From contig NZ_JAJHJB010000021.1 of the NCBI RefSeq assembly GCF_020819555.1, positions 36,337-100,336 on the forward strand: 64,000 bases of DNA, read 5' to 3'. The first letter of the stretch is position 1; every line of letters begins with the position of its first letter. The stretch comes from Pelosinus baikalensis (GTDB taxonomy: Bacteria; Bacillota; Negativicutes; DSM-13327). Of this stretch, positions 8,512 to 17,501 are shown piece by piece. The position numbers and the translations under genes are program-made. Under the pieces are notes generated by a model that saw only the letters and a program-made list of their open reading frames with translations, did not search any database and was not told the DNA's origin.

Positions 8512-9435
8512 TCATTGCTGTTTGATTACAGTAATATTCACTTTTATAGTGTTTCTACTATAGGTAACGCCTTCTCGAACCTGCAGTTTTCCTTCCACTT
8601 CCACATCTTTATCAATTCCATCCAAGCTAATCGGTTCGGTATAAACTGCATCAATTTGGTCTATGATTTGGCGGTTACCGCTGACCTCTATTTTATTTGG
8701 GTTCGTAAGAATTTGCTTTAGCGCAACATCTTTTGCTAACTGTCCTGTGATATTCGGTTTAATATCAACAGTCTTTTTAACGACACTGGGGACAAAGAAT
8801 AAAGAAACGTACATACTATTGGGCTTCATTTGCAGGCCTTCTCCTACGCCCTTACCATTGTGATCTAACAACTTCAAGGGAACCCCTAAAGTGAAATCCG
8901 CGCTTTTTCCTGCCACGTCTACATAGGCTACAGCTTTAGCCGCTGTCTCTAATAGACCTTTTGGTCCCACCACAACGACATTCTGAGAGCTGTAGGTTAT
9001 TTTGTCTACGATGATATCAGCAGGTGGTGCACCACTTAATTTCACTTCCACGGGAACCTGCCGGCTGACAATACTGTCTAAGTGAAAAGTAATAGGATCA
9101 GGGCTTACTTCCACCACTTCAATACTTGTGGGAATCGTGGTATGCACTTTGGCGGTATTAACGCCTTCTGATAAACCTTTTAAATCAACGTATGTCTTGA
9201 TATCTTGTTTCGCAAGTCCGGCAATAATCGTCCTTGGCCCTCGTACTCTGATTCGAACCGAGTCAGGAACATCCACAGCTACAACGGTACTGGAAAGATT
9301 GCGTACTTCCAGAGGAATCTCCATATTAATTTCTACAGGAGGATTTTGTTCATTCATTACATAAACCCATAAAATAATTGCACAAATGAGCGCTATAATT
9401 TTTGCTGTCATATTTTTCTTTGGAAGTCTATCCAT
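8512..9435 (-). CDS. cdaR: CdaA regulatory protein, YbbR-domain
   Basis: A 307-residue protein with one N-terminal membrane anchor (about residues 10-27, IIALICAIILWVYVM) followed by tandem YbbR beta domains facing outside; the pattern PPVEINMEIPLEVRNL and repeated ETAAKAVAYVDV-type strands fit the family. YbbR proteins bind and tune the diadenylate cyclase CdaA. Its ATG overlaps the cdaA stop codon in a TAATG junction at 9433-9437, so the two are translationally coupled. Confidence 0.92.
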   Translation of the reverse strand: MDRLPKKNMTAKIIALICAIILWVYVMNEQNPPVEINMEIPLEVRNLSSTVVAVDVPDSVRIRVRGPRTIIAGLAKQDIKTYVDLKGLSEGVNTAKVHTTIPTSIEVVEVSPDPITFHLDSIVSRQVPVEVKLSGAPPADIIVDKITYSSQNVVVVGPKGLLETAAKAVAYVDVAGKSADFTLGVPLKLLDHNGKGVGEGLQMKPNSMYVSLFFVPSVVKKTVDIKPNITGQLAKDVALKQILTNPNKIEVSGNRQIIDQIDAVYTEPISLDGIDKDVEVEGKLQVREGVTYSRNTIKVNITVIKQQ

Positions 9436-10253
9436 TATGAATACTGCCTCCAGTTCAAGAAGTTGCCGAAGGTGTGATTTTTACTGGTAAACAACGGACG
9501 TATTTTTTCTTTTAATGACTCTGCATCCAGATCTCGTACCAGTCTCCCACCTCGGGCTAGGGAAATAATTCCTGTTTCTTCACTCACAATCACCACTGCA
9601 GCATCTGACTGCTCCGTAATACCAATCGCGGCTCTGTGTCTTGTACCCAATTCTTTATTCAAACTTCGATCTTCCGTCAATGGCAGTAAACAGCCTGCTG
9701 CCATAATTCGACTTCCCCTTAAGATGGCTGCCCCATCATGCATAGGGGTATTAGGAATAAAAATATTAATTAAAAACTCATTGGAAACAAGACCATCTAC
9801 TTTGATCCCGGTTTCAATATAATCACTAAGACCGGTTTCACGTTCTAGTACAATAAGAGCGCCAATTTTATTTTTAGCTAGCACAGCTACAGCTTTTCCT
9901 AGTTCATCTAATAGACTTTCTTGTTCCTGTTCATCCAAAAACACACTTTTCTTGAATAAATTTCCTCGACCTAATTGTTCTAAGGCACGTCTAAGCTCTG
10001 GCTGAAAAACAATCGGCAAGGCTACCAAAACAACTGTCATGGTTTTGTTCAGCAACCAATTAATTACATTAAGTCCCAGCCACTTACTGATAACTGTGGC
10101 AATTAAAAGCACAATCAGTCCTTTCAGTAAAGCCAGGGCTCTTGTGTCGCGGATCATGACATACAGCTTATACAAAACAAAAGCCACTATGACCATATCC
10201 AGAAGATCTAATAAACTAATCGTAGAGATAATTCCTTGAATTTGTAGCAACAT
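9435..10253 (-). CDS. cdaA: diadenylate cyclase
   Basis: Membrane-bound c-di-AMP synthase of 272 residues. Three hydrophobic segments fill the first ~90 residues, followed by a short coiled linker and the DAC domain, with both catalytic signatures: the DGA motif (PMHDGAAIL) and the RHR motif (GTRHRAAIG). c-di-AMP controls potassium and osmolyte transport and wall homeostasis. It is the first gene of the unit cdaA-cdaR-FAD dehydrogenase-glmM; a GAGGAG ribosome-binding site precedes the ATG. Confidence 0.96.
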   Translation of the reverse strand: MLLQIQGIISTISLLDLLDMVIVAFVLYKLYVMIRDTRALALLKGLIVLLIATVISKWLGLNVINWLLNKTMTVVLVALPIVFQPELRRALEQLGRGNLFKKSVFLDEQEQESLLDELGKAVAVLAKNKIGALIVLERETGLSDYIETGIKVDGLVSNEFLINIFIPNTPMHDGAAILRGSRIMAAGCLLPLTEDRSLNKELGTRHRAAIGITEQSDAAVVIVSEETGIISLARGGRLVRDLDAESLKEKIRPLFTSKNHTFGNFLNWRQYS

Positions 10254-10351
10254 ACGCCAAACTCCTCATCATAATCGTAAGAATAATAACAATAAATATT
10301 AATTTATTCTACCCAATATTACGGAAAACCTTTAATATTTCCCCTTATAAA

Positions 10352-10390
10352 TAAAAAAATAATACCTCAGGGTGTCAGAGGTATTATTTT
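10352..10390 (-). terminator. rho-independent terminator of ilvE
   Basis: The arms AAAATAATACCTC and complement pair around a 9-nt loop, with a T run on the minus-strand 3' side. It lies 24 nt past the ilvE stop. Confidence 0.87.
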
Positions 10391-10413
10391 GGACATTTTT
10401 TTTAATTTTTAAT

Positions 10414-11487
10414 CTATAATTTGGTTACTTCGTCAACCCAGCCTAAGGTATCTTCCACTTTACCATATTGTATGTCTGTCACAGTATCAAATAACTTTTT
10501 GGCAAAGTCTCCTGTCTGATTCTGATTAATAATAATCTTTTTGCCTTTCCAGGACAATTCTCCAACAGGAGAAATCACAGCTGCCGTTCCTGTACCAAAA
10601 ACTTCTTCCAGCTGCCCCTTCTCGTGAGCTGCAAAGACTTCTTCCACCGAAATACGACGTTCTGAAACTTTTACACCCCATGCCTTCGCCAATTCTAATA
10701 CGGTTCTTCTTGTCATGCCGCCTAAAATGCTGCCGACTAAATCAGGAGTAATCAATTCTCCGTTGATTTTGAAGAAAATATTCATGGTACCGACTTCTTC
10801 AATGTATTTGCGTTCTACAGCATCGAGCCACAATACTTGAGCAAAGCCCTCTTTTTTAGCTTCTTCTTGCGCTCTTAAGCTCAGCGCATAATTGGCAGGA
10901 GTTTTTGCTTCTCCTAAACCGCCTAACGTAGCACGTACATATTTGTCTTCCACTTTAATGCTTACAGGATTGAACCCTGCAGCATAGTAAGCACCTACTG
11001 GTGATAATAAGATAAATAATTTATAGGTATCCGATACTTTTACCCCTATATAAGGATCGGTAGCAATAATAAAAGGTCTGATATACAGGGCTGTACCTAC
11101 TTTTGTTGGTACCCATGCTTTATCTACTTCAATTACCTTTTTTAAACCTTCGGTCACCACATCTATATCAATATTCGGAATACACAGAGCATCTGCAGAA
11201 CGATTGAACCGTGCCAAATAATCTTTCGTGCGGAAAATAATAATCCGATCATCTTCCGTACGAAAGGCTTTCATTCCTTCGAAGATAGCTTGCCCATAAT
11301 GAAAAACCATTGCCGCCGGTAAAACAGAATATTCATTATAAGGAATAACTGCCGGATTGTGCCACCCATTTTGAGGATCATAATCCATCGTAAACATATG
11401 ATCGGTAAAATATTTGCCAAACCCTAGCTGTTCCTCAGGTGGCATTATCCCAAGTGTATTGCTTTTTGTAAATGCGATTTCAGTCAT
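10414..11487 (-). CDS. ilvE: branched-chain amino acid aminotransferase
   Basis: PLP enzyme of fold type IV that transaminates the keto acids of Leu, Ile and Val with glutamate. The 357-residue protein has the PLP Lys in GEAKTPANYALS, followed by EVGTMNIFFKI and, near the C terminus, VFGTGTAAVISPVGEL. Upstream AUG 11508 would put the ribosome-binding site inside the gene; the ATG at 11487 has AGGAGG at 11497-11502, 9 nt away, and is chosen. It has its own terminator on both sides and a structured region upstream, so it is probably a separate unit from the arginine operon. Confidence 0.95.
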   Translation of the reverse strand: MTEIAFTKSNTLGIMPPEEQLGFGKYFTDHMFTMDYDPQNGWHNPAVIPYNEYSVLPAAMVFHYGQAIFEGMKAFRTEDDRIIIFRTKDYLARFNRSADALCIPNIDIDVVTEGLKKVIEVDKAWVPTKVGTALYIRPFIIATDPYIGVKVSDTYKLFILLSPVGAYYAAGFNPVSIKVEDKYVRATLGGLGEAKTPANYALSLRAQEEAKKEGFAQVLWLDAVERKYIEEVGTMNIFFKINGELITPDLVGSILGGMTRRTVLELAKAWGVKVSERRISVEEVFAAHEKGQLEEVFGTGTAAVISPVGELSWKGKKIIINQNQTGDFAKKLFDTVTDIQYGKVEDTLGWVDEVTKL

Positions 11488-11512
11488 AGTAGAGTGCCTC
11501 CTTATCATTTAA

Positions 11513-11560
11513 GAAAAACGCTGGTAGTCCTTTTACCACAAAAACGCATAGGACTACCAG
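11513..11560 (-). terminator. terminator hairpin between argH and ilvE (possible attenuator)
   Basis: CTGGTAGTCC (11521-11530) pairs perfectly with GGACTACCAG (11551-11560) around a 20-nt loop, and the minus strand continues CGTTTTT. It sits just ahead of the ilvE ribosome-binding site. It can end argCJBDFGH transcripts, or act as an attenuator in an ilvE leader. Confidence 0.8.
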
Positions 11561-11627
11561 CATACTCTGCGCCTTTGCAGTTTCATTGAAGAAAGATCTC
11601 ACAAACATCAACTTTTTAATGCAACAG

Positions 11628-11703
11628 GCAGACCCTTAGTCGTCTTAATAGGAATTAAGAAAGCGGCTGCTTTCTTCCTCCAAAAACGCTTTACAGGGTC
11701 TGC
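11628..11703 (-). ncRNA. structured RNA candidate upstream of ilvE
   Basis: An outer 9-bp stem GCAGACCCT/AGGGTCTGC (11628-11636 with 11695-11703) encloses an inner 8-bp hairpin AAGAAAGC/GCTTTCTT. A smaller CTGC/GCAG hairpin follows before the terminator at 11513-11560. It lacks the T-box AGGGTGGTACCGCG sequence and matches no riboswitch I recognise. Either strand could form it; the minus strand lines up with ilvE. Confidence 0.45.
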
Positions 11704-11726
11704 TAAATTGCTCTAATTTATGGTTA

Positions 11727-13142
11727 TTATATATTGCCTTTTGTATACATGTCAAGTACACTTTGTTGCTTCGTCAAGATATCTTGAGCTACCGTAAATT
11801 GCTGTTTTACTCCAGTGGACGAAGTTCCGCCATAAGAATTCCGAGCATCCACACAAGTTTCCACTTTTATGGCTTCAAGAATATCAGTTTCAAACAGAGG
11901 GGAAAATTCTTTAAACTCAGCTAAGGATAAGTCCATCAGCCACTTATTAGTACCTAAGCAATAGGCCACTGATTTTCCTACGACTTCATGAGCCTGACGG
12001 AAAGGCAAGCCTTTTTTCACCAGATAATCGGCCATATCCGTAGCGTTGGAAAAATCATTACGTACCGCGGAGCCCATAACTTCTTCATTTACTTTCATTG
12101 CTCTTAGCATCGAGGCATAAACACTTAAACTAAATTTTAATGTATCAATGGTATCAAACATACCTTCTTTGTCTTCCTGCAAGTCCTTATTATAGGCCAA
12201 TGGCAACCCTTTGGCTGTGGTCAATAAGGCCATTAAATGACCAAAAACCCGCCCGGTTTTCCCACGGACCAATTCTGCCACATCGGGGTTCTTCTTCTGC
12301 GGCATAATGCTAGAGCCAGTACAATGACTGTCATCTAATTCAATAAAGGAAAACTCTGTTGAAGACCATAAAATAATCTCTTCACTGATTCGGCTAAGGT
12401 GCATCATGAGAATCGAGGCAAAGGATAAGAACTCTAAAATATAGTCTCGATCACTTACTGCATCCATACTATTTTCATATACTTGACTAAAATTAAGCTG
12501 CTCTGCCACAAAGTGCCTATCAATGGGAAAAGTAGTACCAGCCAACGCTCCTGCTCCTAATGGCAGAATGTCTGTTCCTTCCCATACACCTTTTAGTCGT
12601 CTAAAGTCACGGGTTAACATGGAAAAGTACGCCATCATATGATGAGAGAAAAGAATAGGCTGTGCCCTTTGCAGGTGAGTATAGCCAGGCATAACCACAC
12701 CTTGGTATTTTTGCGCCACGTCTACAATGGCCTGCTGCAAATCTTGCAGTAAGGTACCGATCGCTGCAATTTCGTGCTTCAAATACATATGGGTATCTAA
12801 GGCAACTTGGTCATTACGGCTGCGAGCGGTATGAAGTTTTCCTCCCACCGATCCGATGCGTTCTGTTAAGCGTTTTTCAATATTCATATGGATGTCTTCC
12901 AAGGAAATTTCGAAACTAAAATTACCAGCTTCAATATCTGTTAATATGGTTTTAAGTCCTTCAATAATCGTATCTGCTTCTTCCTTGGCAATAATGCCGC
13001 ACTTGGCCAGCATCGCAGCATGAGCAATGCTCCCTGCAATATCTTCTGCGTACATACGCTTATCAAAAGAAATGGAGGAGGTAAATTCCTCCACCATTAC
13101 ATCTGTATTTTTGGCAAATCTACCGCCCCATAACTTACTCAT
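11727..13142 (-). CDS. argH: argininosuccinate lyase
   Basis: Splits argininosuccinate to arginine and fumarate, the last step of the pathway. The 471 residues begin MSKLWGGRFAKNTD and hold the fumarase/aspartase-superfamily signature GSSIMPQKKNPD (catalytic Ser loop around residue 275-290), plus TARSRNDQVALD and GYTHLQRAQP. The start overlaps the argG stop by 4 nt (ATGA), showing coupling. It is the last gene of argCJBDFGH. Confidence 0.97.
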   Translation of the reverse strand: MSKLWGGRFAKNTDVMVEEFTSSISFDKRMYAEDIAGSIAHAAMLAKCGIIAKEEADTIIEGLKTILTDIEAGNFSFEISLEDIHMNIEKRLTERIGSVGGKLHTARSRNDQVALDTHMYLKHEIAAIGTLLQDLQQAIVDVAQKYQGVVMPGYTHLQRAQPILFSHHMMAYFSMLTRDFRRLKGVWEGTDILPLGAGALAGTTFPIDRHFVAEQLNFSQVYENSMDAVSDRDYILEFLSFASILMMHLSRISEEIILWSSTEFSFIELDDSHCTGSSIMPQKKNPDVAELVRGKTGRVFGHLMALLTTAKGLPLAYNKDLQEDKEGMFDTIDTLKFSLSVYASMLRAMKVNEEVMGSAVRNDFSNATDMADYLVKKGLPFRQAHEVVGKSVAYCLGTNKWLMDLSLAEFKEFSPLFETDILEAIKVETCVDARNSYGGTSSTGVKQQFTVAQDILTKQQSVLDMYTKGNI

Positions 13143-14353
13143 TTCTTTTCCGCCTCTTTCAGCATTAGTGCTCTGACTTTTAATGGCAAGCCGAAAAGGT
13201 TAATAAATCCTTCTGCATCTTTCTGGTTATACACTTCATCACGACCAAAGGTTACGAATCCTTCATGGTATAAAGAGTATGGAGATTTAGATCCAGCACT
13301 CATAATATTACCTTTGTATAATTTCAAACGAACCGTACCGGTTACCGTCTGCTGCGTGGAATCAACAAATGAGTCCAAGGCTTCTTTTAATGGAGAAAAC
13401 CACATGCCATCATATACAAGTTCTGCATAGCGGATCGCGACTTGTTCTTTATAATGCATCGTTGCCCGATCCAAGGTCAAATATTCTAATTCCCGATGTG
13501 CATAGTACAAAATAGATCCGCCTGGATTTTCATATACGCCGCGAGATTTCATGCCTACCAAACGATTCTCTACGATATCTGTAATCCCGATACCATGCTG
13601 GGCACCAAGAATATTTAATTTCTCTAATAGTGCCACGGCGCCAAGTTTTTCACCATCAACGGCTACTGGAATACCTTTCTCAAAGCAGATATCTACATAA
13701 ACCGCTTTATCCGGTGCATTCTCAGGAGATTTTGATACCAGATATACATCATCCATTGGTTCATTTGCTGGATTTTCTAAATCTGCACCTTCATGACTTA
13801 AATGCCAGATATTACGATCCATGCTGTAAGGACGGCTTTTTGCTACGGGAATGGGAATGTTGTGTTTTTCAGCATAATCAAAGGCATCTTCACGGGAACG
13901 AATATCCCAAAGTCTCCAAGGAGCAATAATTTTCAAATGAGGTGCTAATGCTTTTACGGTAAGTTCAAAACGTACTTGGTCGTTACCTTTACCTGTCGCA
14001 CCATGGGCGATGGCATCTGCCCCTTCTTTTTCCGCAATGGCGACTAAGGCTTTCGCAATAATCGGTCTCGCAAAAGAAGTACCTAACAAATATTTCCCTT
14101 CATATACAGCACCAGCCTTCAAAGTAGGCCAAACATAACTTTCCACAAACTCTTGTTTTAAATCTTCGATATATACTTTACTGGCTCCAGATTTAAGGGC
14201 CTTATCGTGAACAGGTGCTAATTCATCCCCTTGACCGACATCCGCACACATAGCAATTACTTCGCAGTTATAGTTTTCTTTCAGCCACGGAATAATAACT
14301 GAAGTATCCAATCCTCCAGAATAGGCCAATACTACTTTTTTAATTTCACTCAT
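13139..14353 (-). CDS. argG: argininosuccinate synthase
   Basis: Condenses citrulline and aspartate with ATP. The 404-residue protein starts with the N-type pyrophosphatase P-loop AYSGGLDTSVIIPW and has GATGKGNDQVRFE and MSRGVYENPGG-like substrate-binding segments. Length is standard. It follows argF by 28 nt and overlaps argH by 4 nt. Confidence 0.97.
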   Translation of the reverse strand: MSEIKKVVLAYSGGLDTSVIIPWLKENYNCEVIAMCADVGQGDELAPVHDKALKSGASKVYIEDLKQEFVESYVWPTLKAGAVYEGKYLLGTSFARPIIAKALVAIAEKEGADAIAHGATGKGNDQVRFELTVKALAPHLKIIAPWRLWDIRSREDAFDYAEKHNIPIPVAKSRPYSMDRNIWHLSHEGADLENPANEPMDDVYLVSKSPENAPDKAVYVDICFEKGIPVAVDGEKLGAVALLEKLNILGAQHGIGITDIVENRLVGMKSRGVYENPGGSILYYAHRELEYLTLDRATMHYKEQVAIRYAELVYDGMWFSPLKEALDSFVDSTQQTVTGTVRLKLYKGNIMSAGSKSPYSLYHEGFVTFGRDEVYNQKDAEGFINLFGLPLKVRALMLKEAEKK

Positions 14354-14381
14354 CTTTGTAATCCCCCTTATGTAACATTTT

Positions 14382-15329
14382 CTATTTTCCCATTAATAAT
14401 ACCATAATTGCTTTTTGTACATGCAAACGATTTTCTGCCTGATCGAAGACAACAGATTGCTTGCTTTCCAGAACTTCCTCCGTAATTTCTTCTCCTCTAT
14501 GGGCTGGCAGGCAGTGTAAAACGATGGCATCTTTTTTGGCAACATTCATTACGTTTTGATTGATCTGGTAATTGACAAATACTTCTCGTCTGTCTTCTTG
14601 TTCGATCTCCTTGCCCATACTTGCCCATACATCGGTATACAACACATCTGCATCTTTAGCAGCTTCAAGAGGATCTTCACACAATACAATCTTACTGCCA
14701 GTCTCGGCTGCAACGGTTAAAGCCTCCGCTACAATAGCAGCATCTGGTTCATAACCTTTTGGTGTAGCAATGGAAATATCCATACCGACTTTTGCACAAG
14801 CCTGCAACAAGGAATTTACCATGTTGTTGCCGTCACCAATATAAACCATCTTTAACCCTTGCAGCCTTCCTTTATGTTCTAAGACCGTGAATATATCTGT
14901 TAACGCTTGGCAAGGATGCATCAAATCTGTGAGAGCATTAATCACTGGTATCGTAGCAAACTGAGCCAGTTCGATCACTTCATCATGGGAAAAAGTGCGA
15001 ATCATGATGCCATCTACATACCGTGATAATACACGGGCAGTATCTTTGACAGGTTCCCCTCGGCCAATTTGCATATCATTGGCATTTAGAAATAACGCTG
15101 CACCGCCTAGCTGCCACATACCTACTTCAAAAGAGACTCTGGTACGGGTCGATGCTTTTTGAAAGATCATTCCCAGCGTTTTTCCTTTTAGCAAATGATG
15201 TTGTTCACCGTTTTTCAACTGTGTTTTTAGCGTTTTAGCCAAGTCCAATATGTCATTGATTTCTTTTGTCGACAAATCATGAATAGATAATAAATCCTTC
15301 ACCTCTATACCCACAACAATAACCCCCAT
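14382..15329 (-). CDS. argF: ornithine carbamoyltransferase
   Basis: Transfers the carbamoyl group from carbamoyl phosphate to ornithine to give citrulline. Signatures: STRTRVSFE (carbamoyl-phosphate loop), MHPCQALTD, and HCLPAHRGEEI near the C terminus with the catalytic Cys. The frame opens at ATG 15329 without a clear ribosome-binding site; a GTG about 13-15 nt further in, 8 nt behind a GGGGG tract, gives a start at GIEVKDLLSI and is a good alternative. It lies between argD and argG in the operon. Confidence 0.95.
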   Translation of the reverse strand: MGVIVVGIEVKDLLSIHDLSTKEINDILDLAKTLKTQLKNGEQHHLLKGKTLGMIFQKASTRTRVSFEVGMWQLGGAALFLNANDMQIGRGEPVKDTARVLSRYVDGIMIRTFSHDEVIELAQFATIPVINALTDLMHPCQALTDIFTVLEHKGRLQGLKMVYIGDGNNMVNSLLQACAKVGMDISIATPKGYEPDAAIVAEALTVAAETGSKIVLCEDPLEAAKDADVLYTDVWASMGKEIEQEDRREVFVNYQINQNVMNVAKKDAIVLHCLPAHRGEEITEEVLESKQSVVFDQAENRLHVQKAIMVLLMGK

Positions 15330-15370
15330 ACATAGTTATATCATCCTTGCAATATAACTTTCTTTTATTC

Positions 15371-16561
15371 TTATATTTCAGCCAGCACTGCATCCAGCAC
15401 AGCCAATACTTCATCCACATGAGCACGCTCAATGGTAAGCGGTGGAACAAATCGTAATACATCACCTGCGGTGCAGTTGATAATCACACCTTTTGCCAAA
15501 CAAGCATTTACAATATCTCTGCCGGGAAGAGTTAACTGCACCCCGAGCATCAGACCTTTACCACGTACCTGGGTAATTAACTTAGGATACTTAGCTTGTA
15601 AGACTAGCAAGCCTTTTGCAAAGTAGTTTCCTAATTTTTTGGCATTTGCCAGCAATCCTTCTTCCTTAATCGCCAATAGTACAGCATTAGCAGCCGCACA
15701 AGCCAGTGGATTACCGCCAAAGGTGGAACCATGGTCACCGCTGGTAAAAACAGAAGCTACTTTATCACTGGCAATAAACGCACCAATGGGCACGCCGCCT
15801 CCTAATCCTTTTGCTAATGTGACGATATCAGGGACAATGCCATATTGCTCATAAGCAAACATCGTACCAGTACGTCCCATACCTGTTTGGATTTCATCGA
15901 GTATAAGCAGTATTTCCTTTTCATTACACAACTGGCGTACTTGCTGTAAATACGTTTCATCCGGCATGTTGATGCCGCCTTCCCCTTGAATGGGTTCAAG
16001 AAGAATCGCACAAGTTTTTTCCGTTACAGCAGCTTTAAGAGCCTCTATATCATTAAAAGGCACATAGTTAAAGCCACCAGGCAGAGGTTCGTACCCTTTC
16101 TGATATTTAGGCTGGGCAGTGGCAGTAAGAGTCGCTAACGTTCGTCCATGAAAACAATGCTGAGCACTAATAATCTCGACTTTATCTGCATTTATTTTTT
16201 TTGCATACTTGCGAGCTAGTTTTATGGCGCCTTCATTGGCCTCGGCACCGCTGTTTGCCATAAAAACTTTCCCCAGACCACTGACTTTCGCTAAACTTTC
16301 CACCAATTTTGCCTGCACTTCTGTGTAGTATAAATTGGAGCAATGAATCAATTTTCCAGCCTGCTGGCTAATCGCTGCCACTAAGGCAGGATGCCCATGG
16401 CCTAGCACATTTACTGCAATACCAGCTAGAAAATCCAAGTACTTCTTACCGTCATTATCATACACATACGGACCCTCACCGTGTGATAATGCAATGCTAT
16501 AACGGGCAAATACCGGCATGTAATTGTCATCAACAGTTTGAATAATCTCTTGTGTTTTCAT
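15371..16561 (-). CDS. argD: acetylornithine aminotransferase
   Basis: PLP-dependent class III aminotransferase forming N-acetylornithine. The PLP-binding Lys is in TLAKGLGGGVPIGAF, preceded by LILDEIQTGMGRTG with the ring-stacking Asp, and followed by HGSTFGGNPLACAAA. The upstream ATG 16600 is rejected: the ATG at 16561 (MKTQEIIQTV) has GGAGG 10 nt before it, giving 396 aa, the usual length. It follows argB by about 43 nt. Confidence 0.96.
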   Translation of the reverse strand: MKTQEIIQTVDDNYMPVFARYSIALSHGEGPYVYDNDGKKYLDFLAGIAVNVLGHGHPALVAAISQQAGKLIHCSNLYYTEVQAKLVESLAKVSGLGKVFMANSGAEANEGAIKLARKYAKKINADKVEIISAQHCFHGRTLATLTATAQPKYQKGYEPLPGGFNYVPFNDIEALKAAVTEKTCAILLEPIQGEGGINMPDETYLQQVRQLCNEKEILLILDEIQTGMGRTGTMFAYEQYGIVPDIVTLAKGLGGGVPIGAFIASDKVASVFTSGDHGSTFGGNPLACAAANAVLLAIKEEGLLANAKKLGNYFAKGLLVLQAKYPKLITQVRGKGLMLGVQLTLPGRDIVNACLAKGVIINCTAGDVLRFVPPLTIERAHVDEVLAVLDAVLAEI

Positions 16562-16604
16562 ATCGTTACGTCCTCCTTCATGTAAAATTTTTTCAAACAC
16601 CCTT

Positions 16605-17489
16605 TTATTTTACAACCTGTGTACCGATACCTTGAGAAGTAAATATTTCAAGTAATATGGAATGAGGCTGTCTTCCGTCAATAATATGTGTTTTTCCAGT
16701 GCCACCCTGCAACGCTTTGATGCATGTTTCTACCTTAGGAATCATGCCGCCTCCGATACTTCCTTGTGCGATCATCTGTTGGGCTTCCTCAAGAGATAAA
16801 GAGGAGATAAAGGAGCCTTTATCTTGATAATCGCGATAAATCCCTTCTACATCTGTTAACATTATTAGTTTTTCGGCCCCCAGAGCACCCGCGACTTCGC
16901 CCGCTACATAATCGGCATTAATGTTGTAGCTTTCACCGTTTTTCCCTACTCCAATGGGTGCAATAACAGGAATGTAACCGCTGTCGATAAGGGTATTGAG
17001 TATATTGGTATTGATTGATTCTACTTCTCCCACAAACCCAATGTCTACCATGCTGATTCCACCATTTTCATGTACTTCAGCAAAATGTTTTTTTGCAAGT
17101 ATCAAGTTGGCATCTTTCCCGCTTAAGCCTACTGCTTTGGATCCATGGCGATTCAGCAAGTTCACAATTTCTGTATTAATTTTACCAACAAGCACCATTT
17201 CTGCAATGGATACAGTTTCTTCGTCTGTTACCCTAAGACCACTGATAAACTCTGTCTTTTTACCGAATTTATTTAAAACACTGGTAATTTCCGGACCACC
17301 GCCATGAACAACGATGGGTCTCATTCCTACATATTTTAATAATGTAATATCTTGAATTACACTATTTTTCAATTCACTATTAATCATGGCATTACCGCCA
17401 TATTTAATTACCACTGTTTTGCCATAAAAATCCTGCATATATGGCAAGGTTTCAATTAATACGGCAGCAGTTTCCAAGGAATTTTTCAC
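16605..17489 (-). CDS. argB: acetylglutamate kinase
   Basis: Phosphorylates N-acetylglutamate. The 294-residue amino-acid-kinase-fold protein has VVIKYGGNAM, IVVHGGGPEIT and GGMIPKVETCIKAL. It starts at GTG (17487-17489) with AGGAGGT 8 nt upstream. It carries a long N-terminal helix (NSLETAAVLIETLPYM), the feature of arginine-inhibited hexameric enzymes, so feedback inhibition by arginine is likely (family knowledge). Confidence 0.96.
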   Translation of the reverse strand: MKNSLETAAVLIETLPYMQDFYGKTVVIKYGGNAMINSELKNSVIQDITLLKYVGMRPIVVHGGGPEITSVLNKFGKKTEFISGLRVTDEETVSIAEMVLVGKINTEIVNLLNRHGSKAVGLSGKDANLILAKKHFAEVHENGGISMVDIGFVGEVESINTNILNTLIDSGYIPVIAPIGVGKNGESYNINADYVAGEVAGALGAEKLIMLTDVEGIYRDYQDKGSFISSLSLEEAQQMIAQGSIGGGMIPKVETCIKALQGGTGKTHIIDGRQPHSILLEIFTSQGIGTQVVK

Positions 17490-17501
17490 ATTTCTACCTC
17501 C

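Noticed and set aside
11509..11726. T-box riboswitch before ilvE
   Set aside because: The T-box consensus AGGGTGGTACCGCG and specifier-loop layout are not present on either strand.
15277..15465. Minus frame overlapping argF start and argD end
   Set aside because: It is out of frame with both real genes and has no recognisable sequence.
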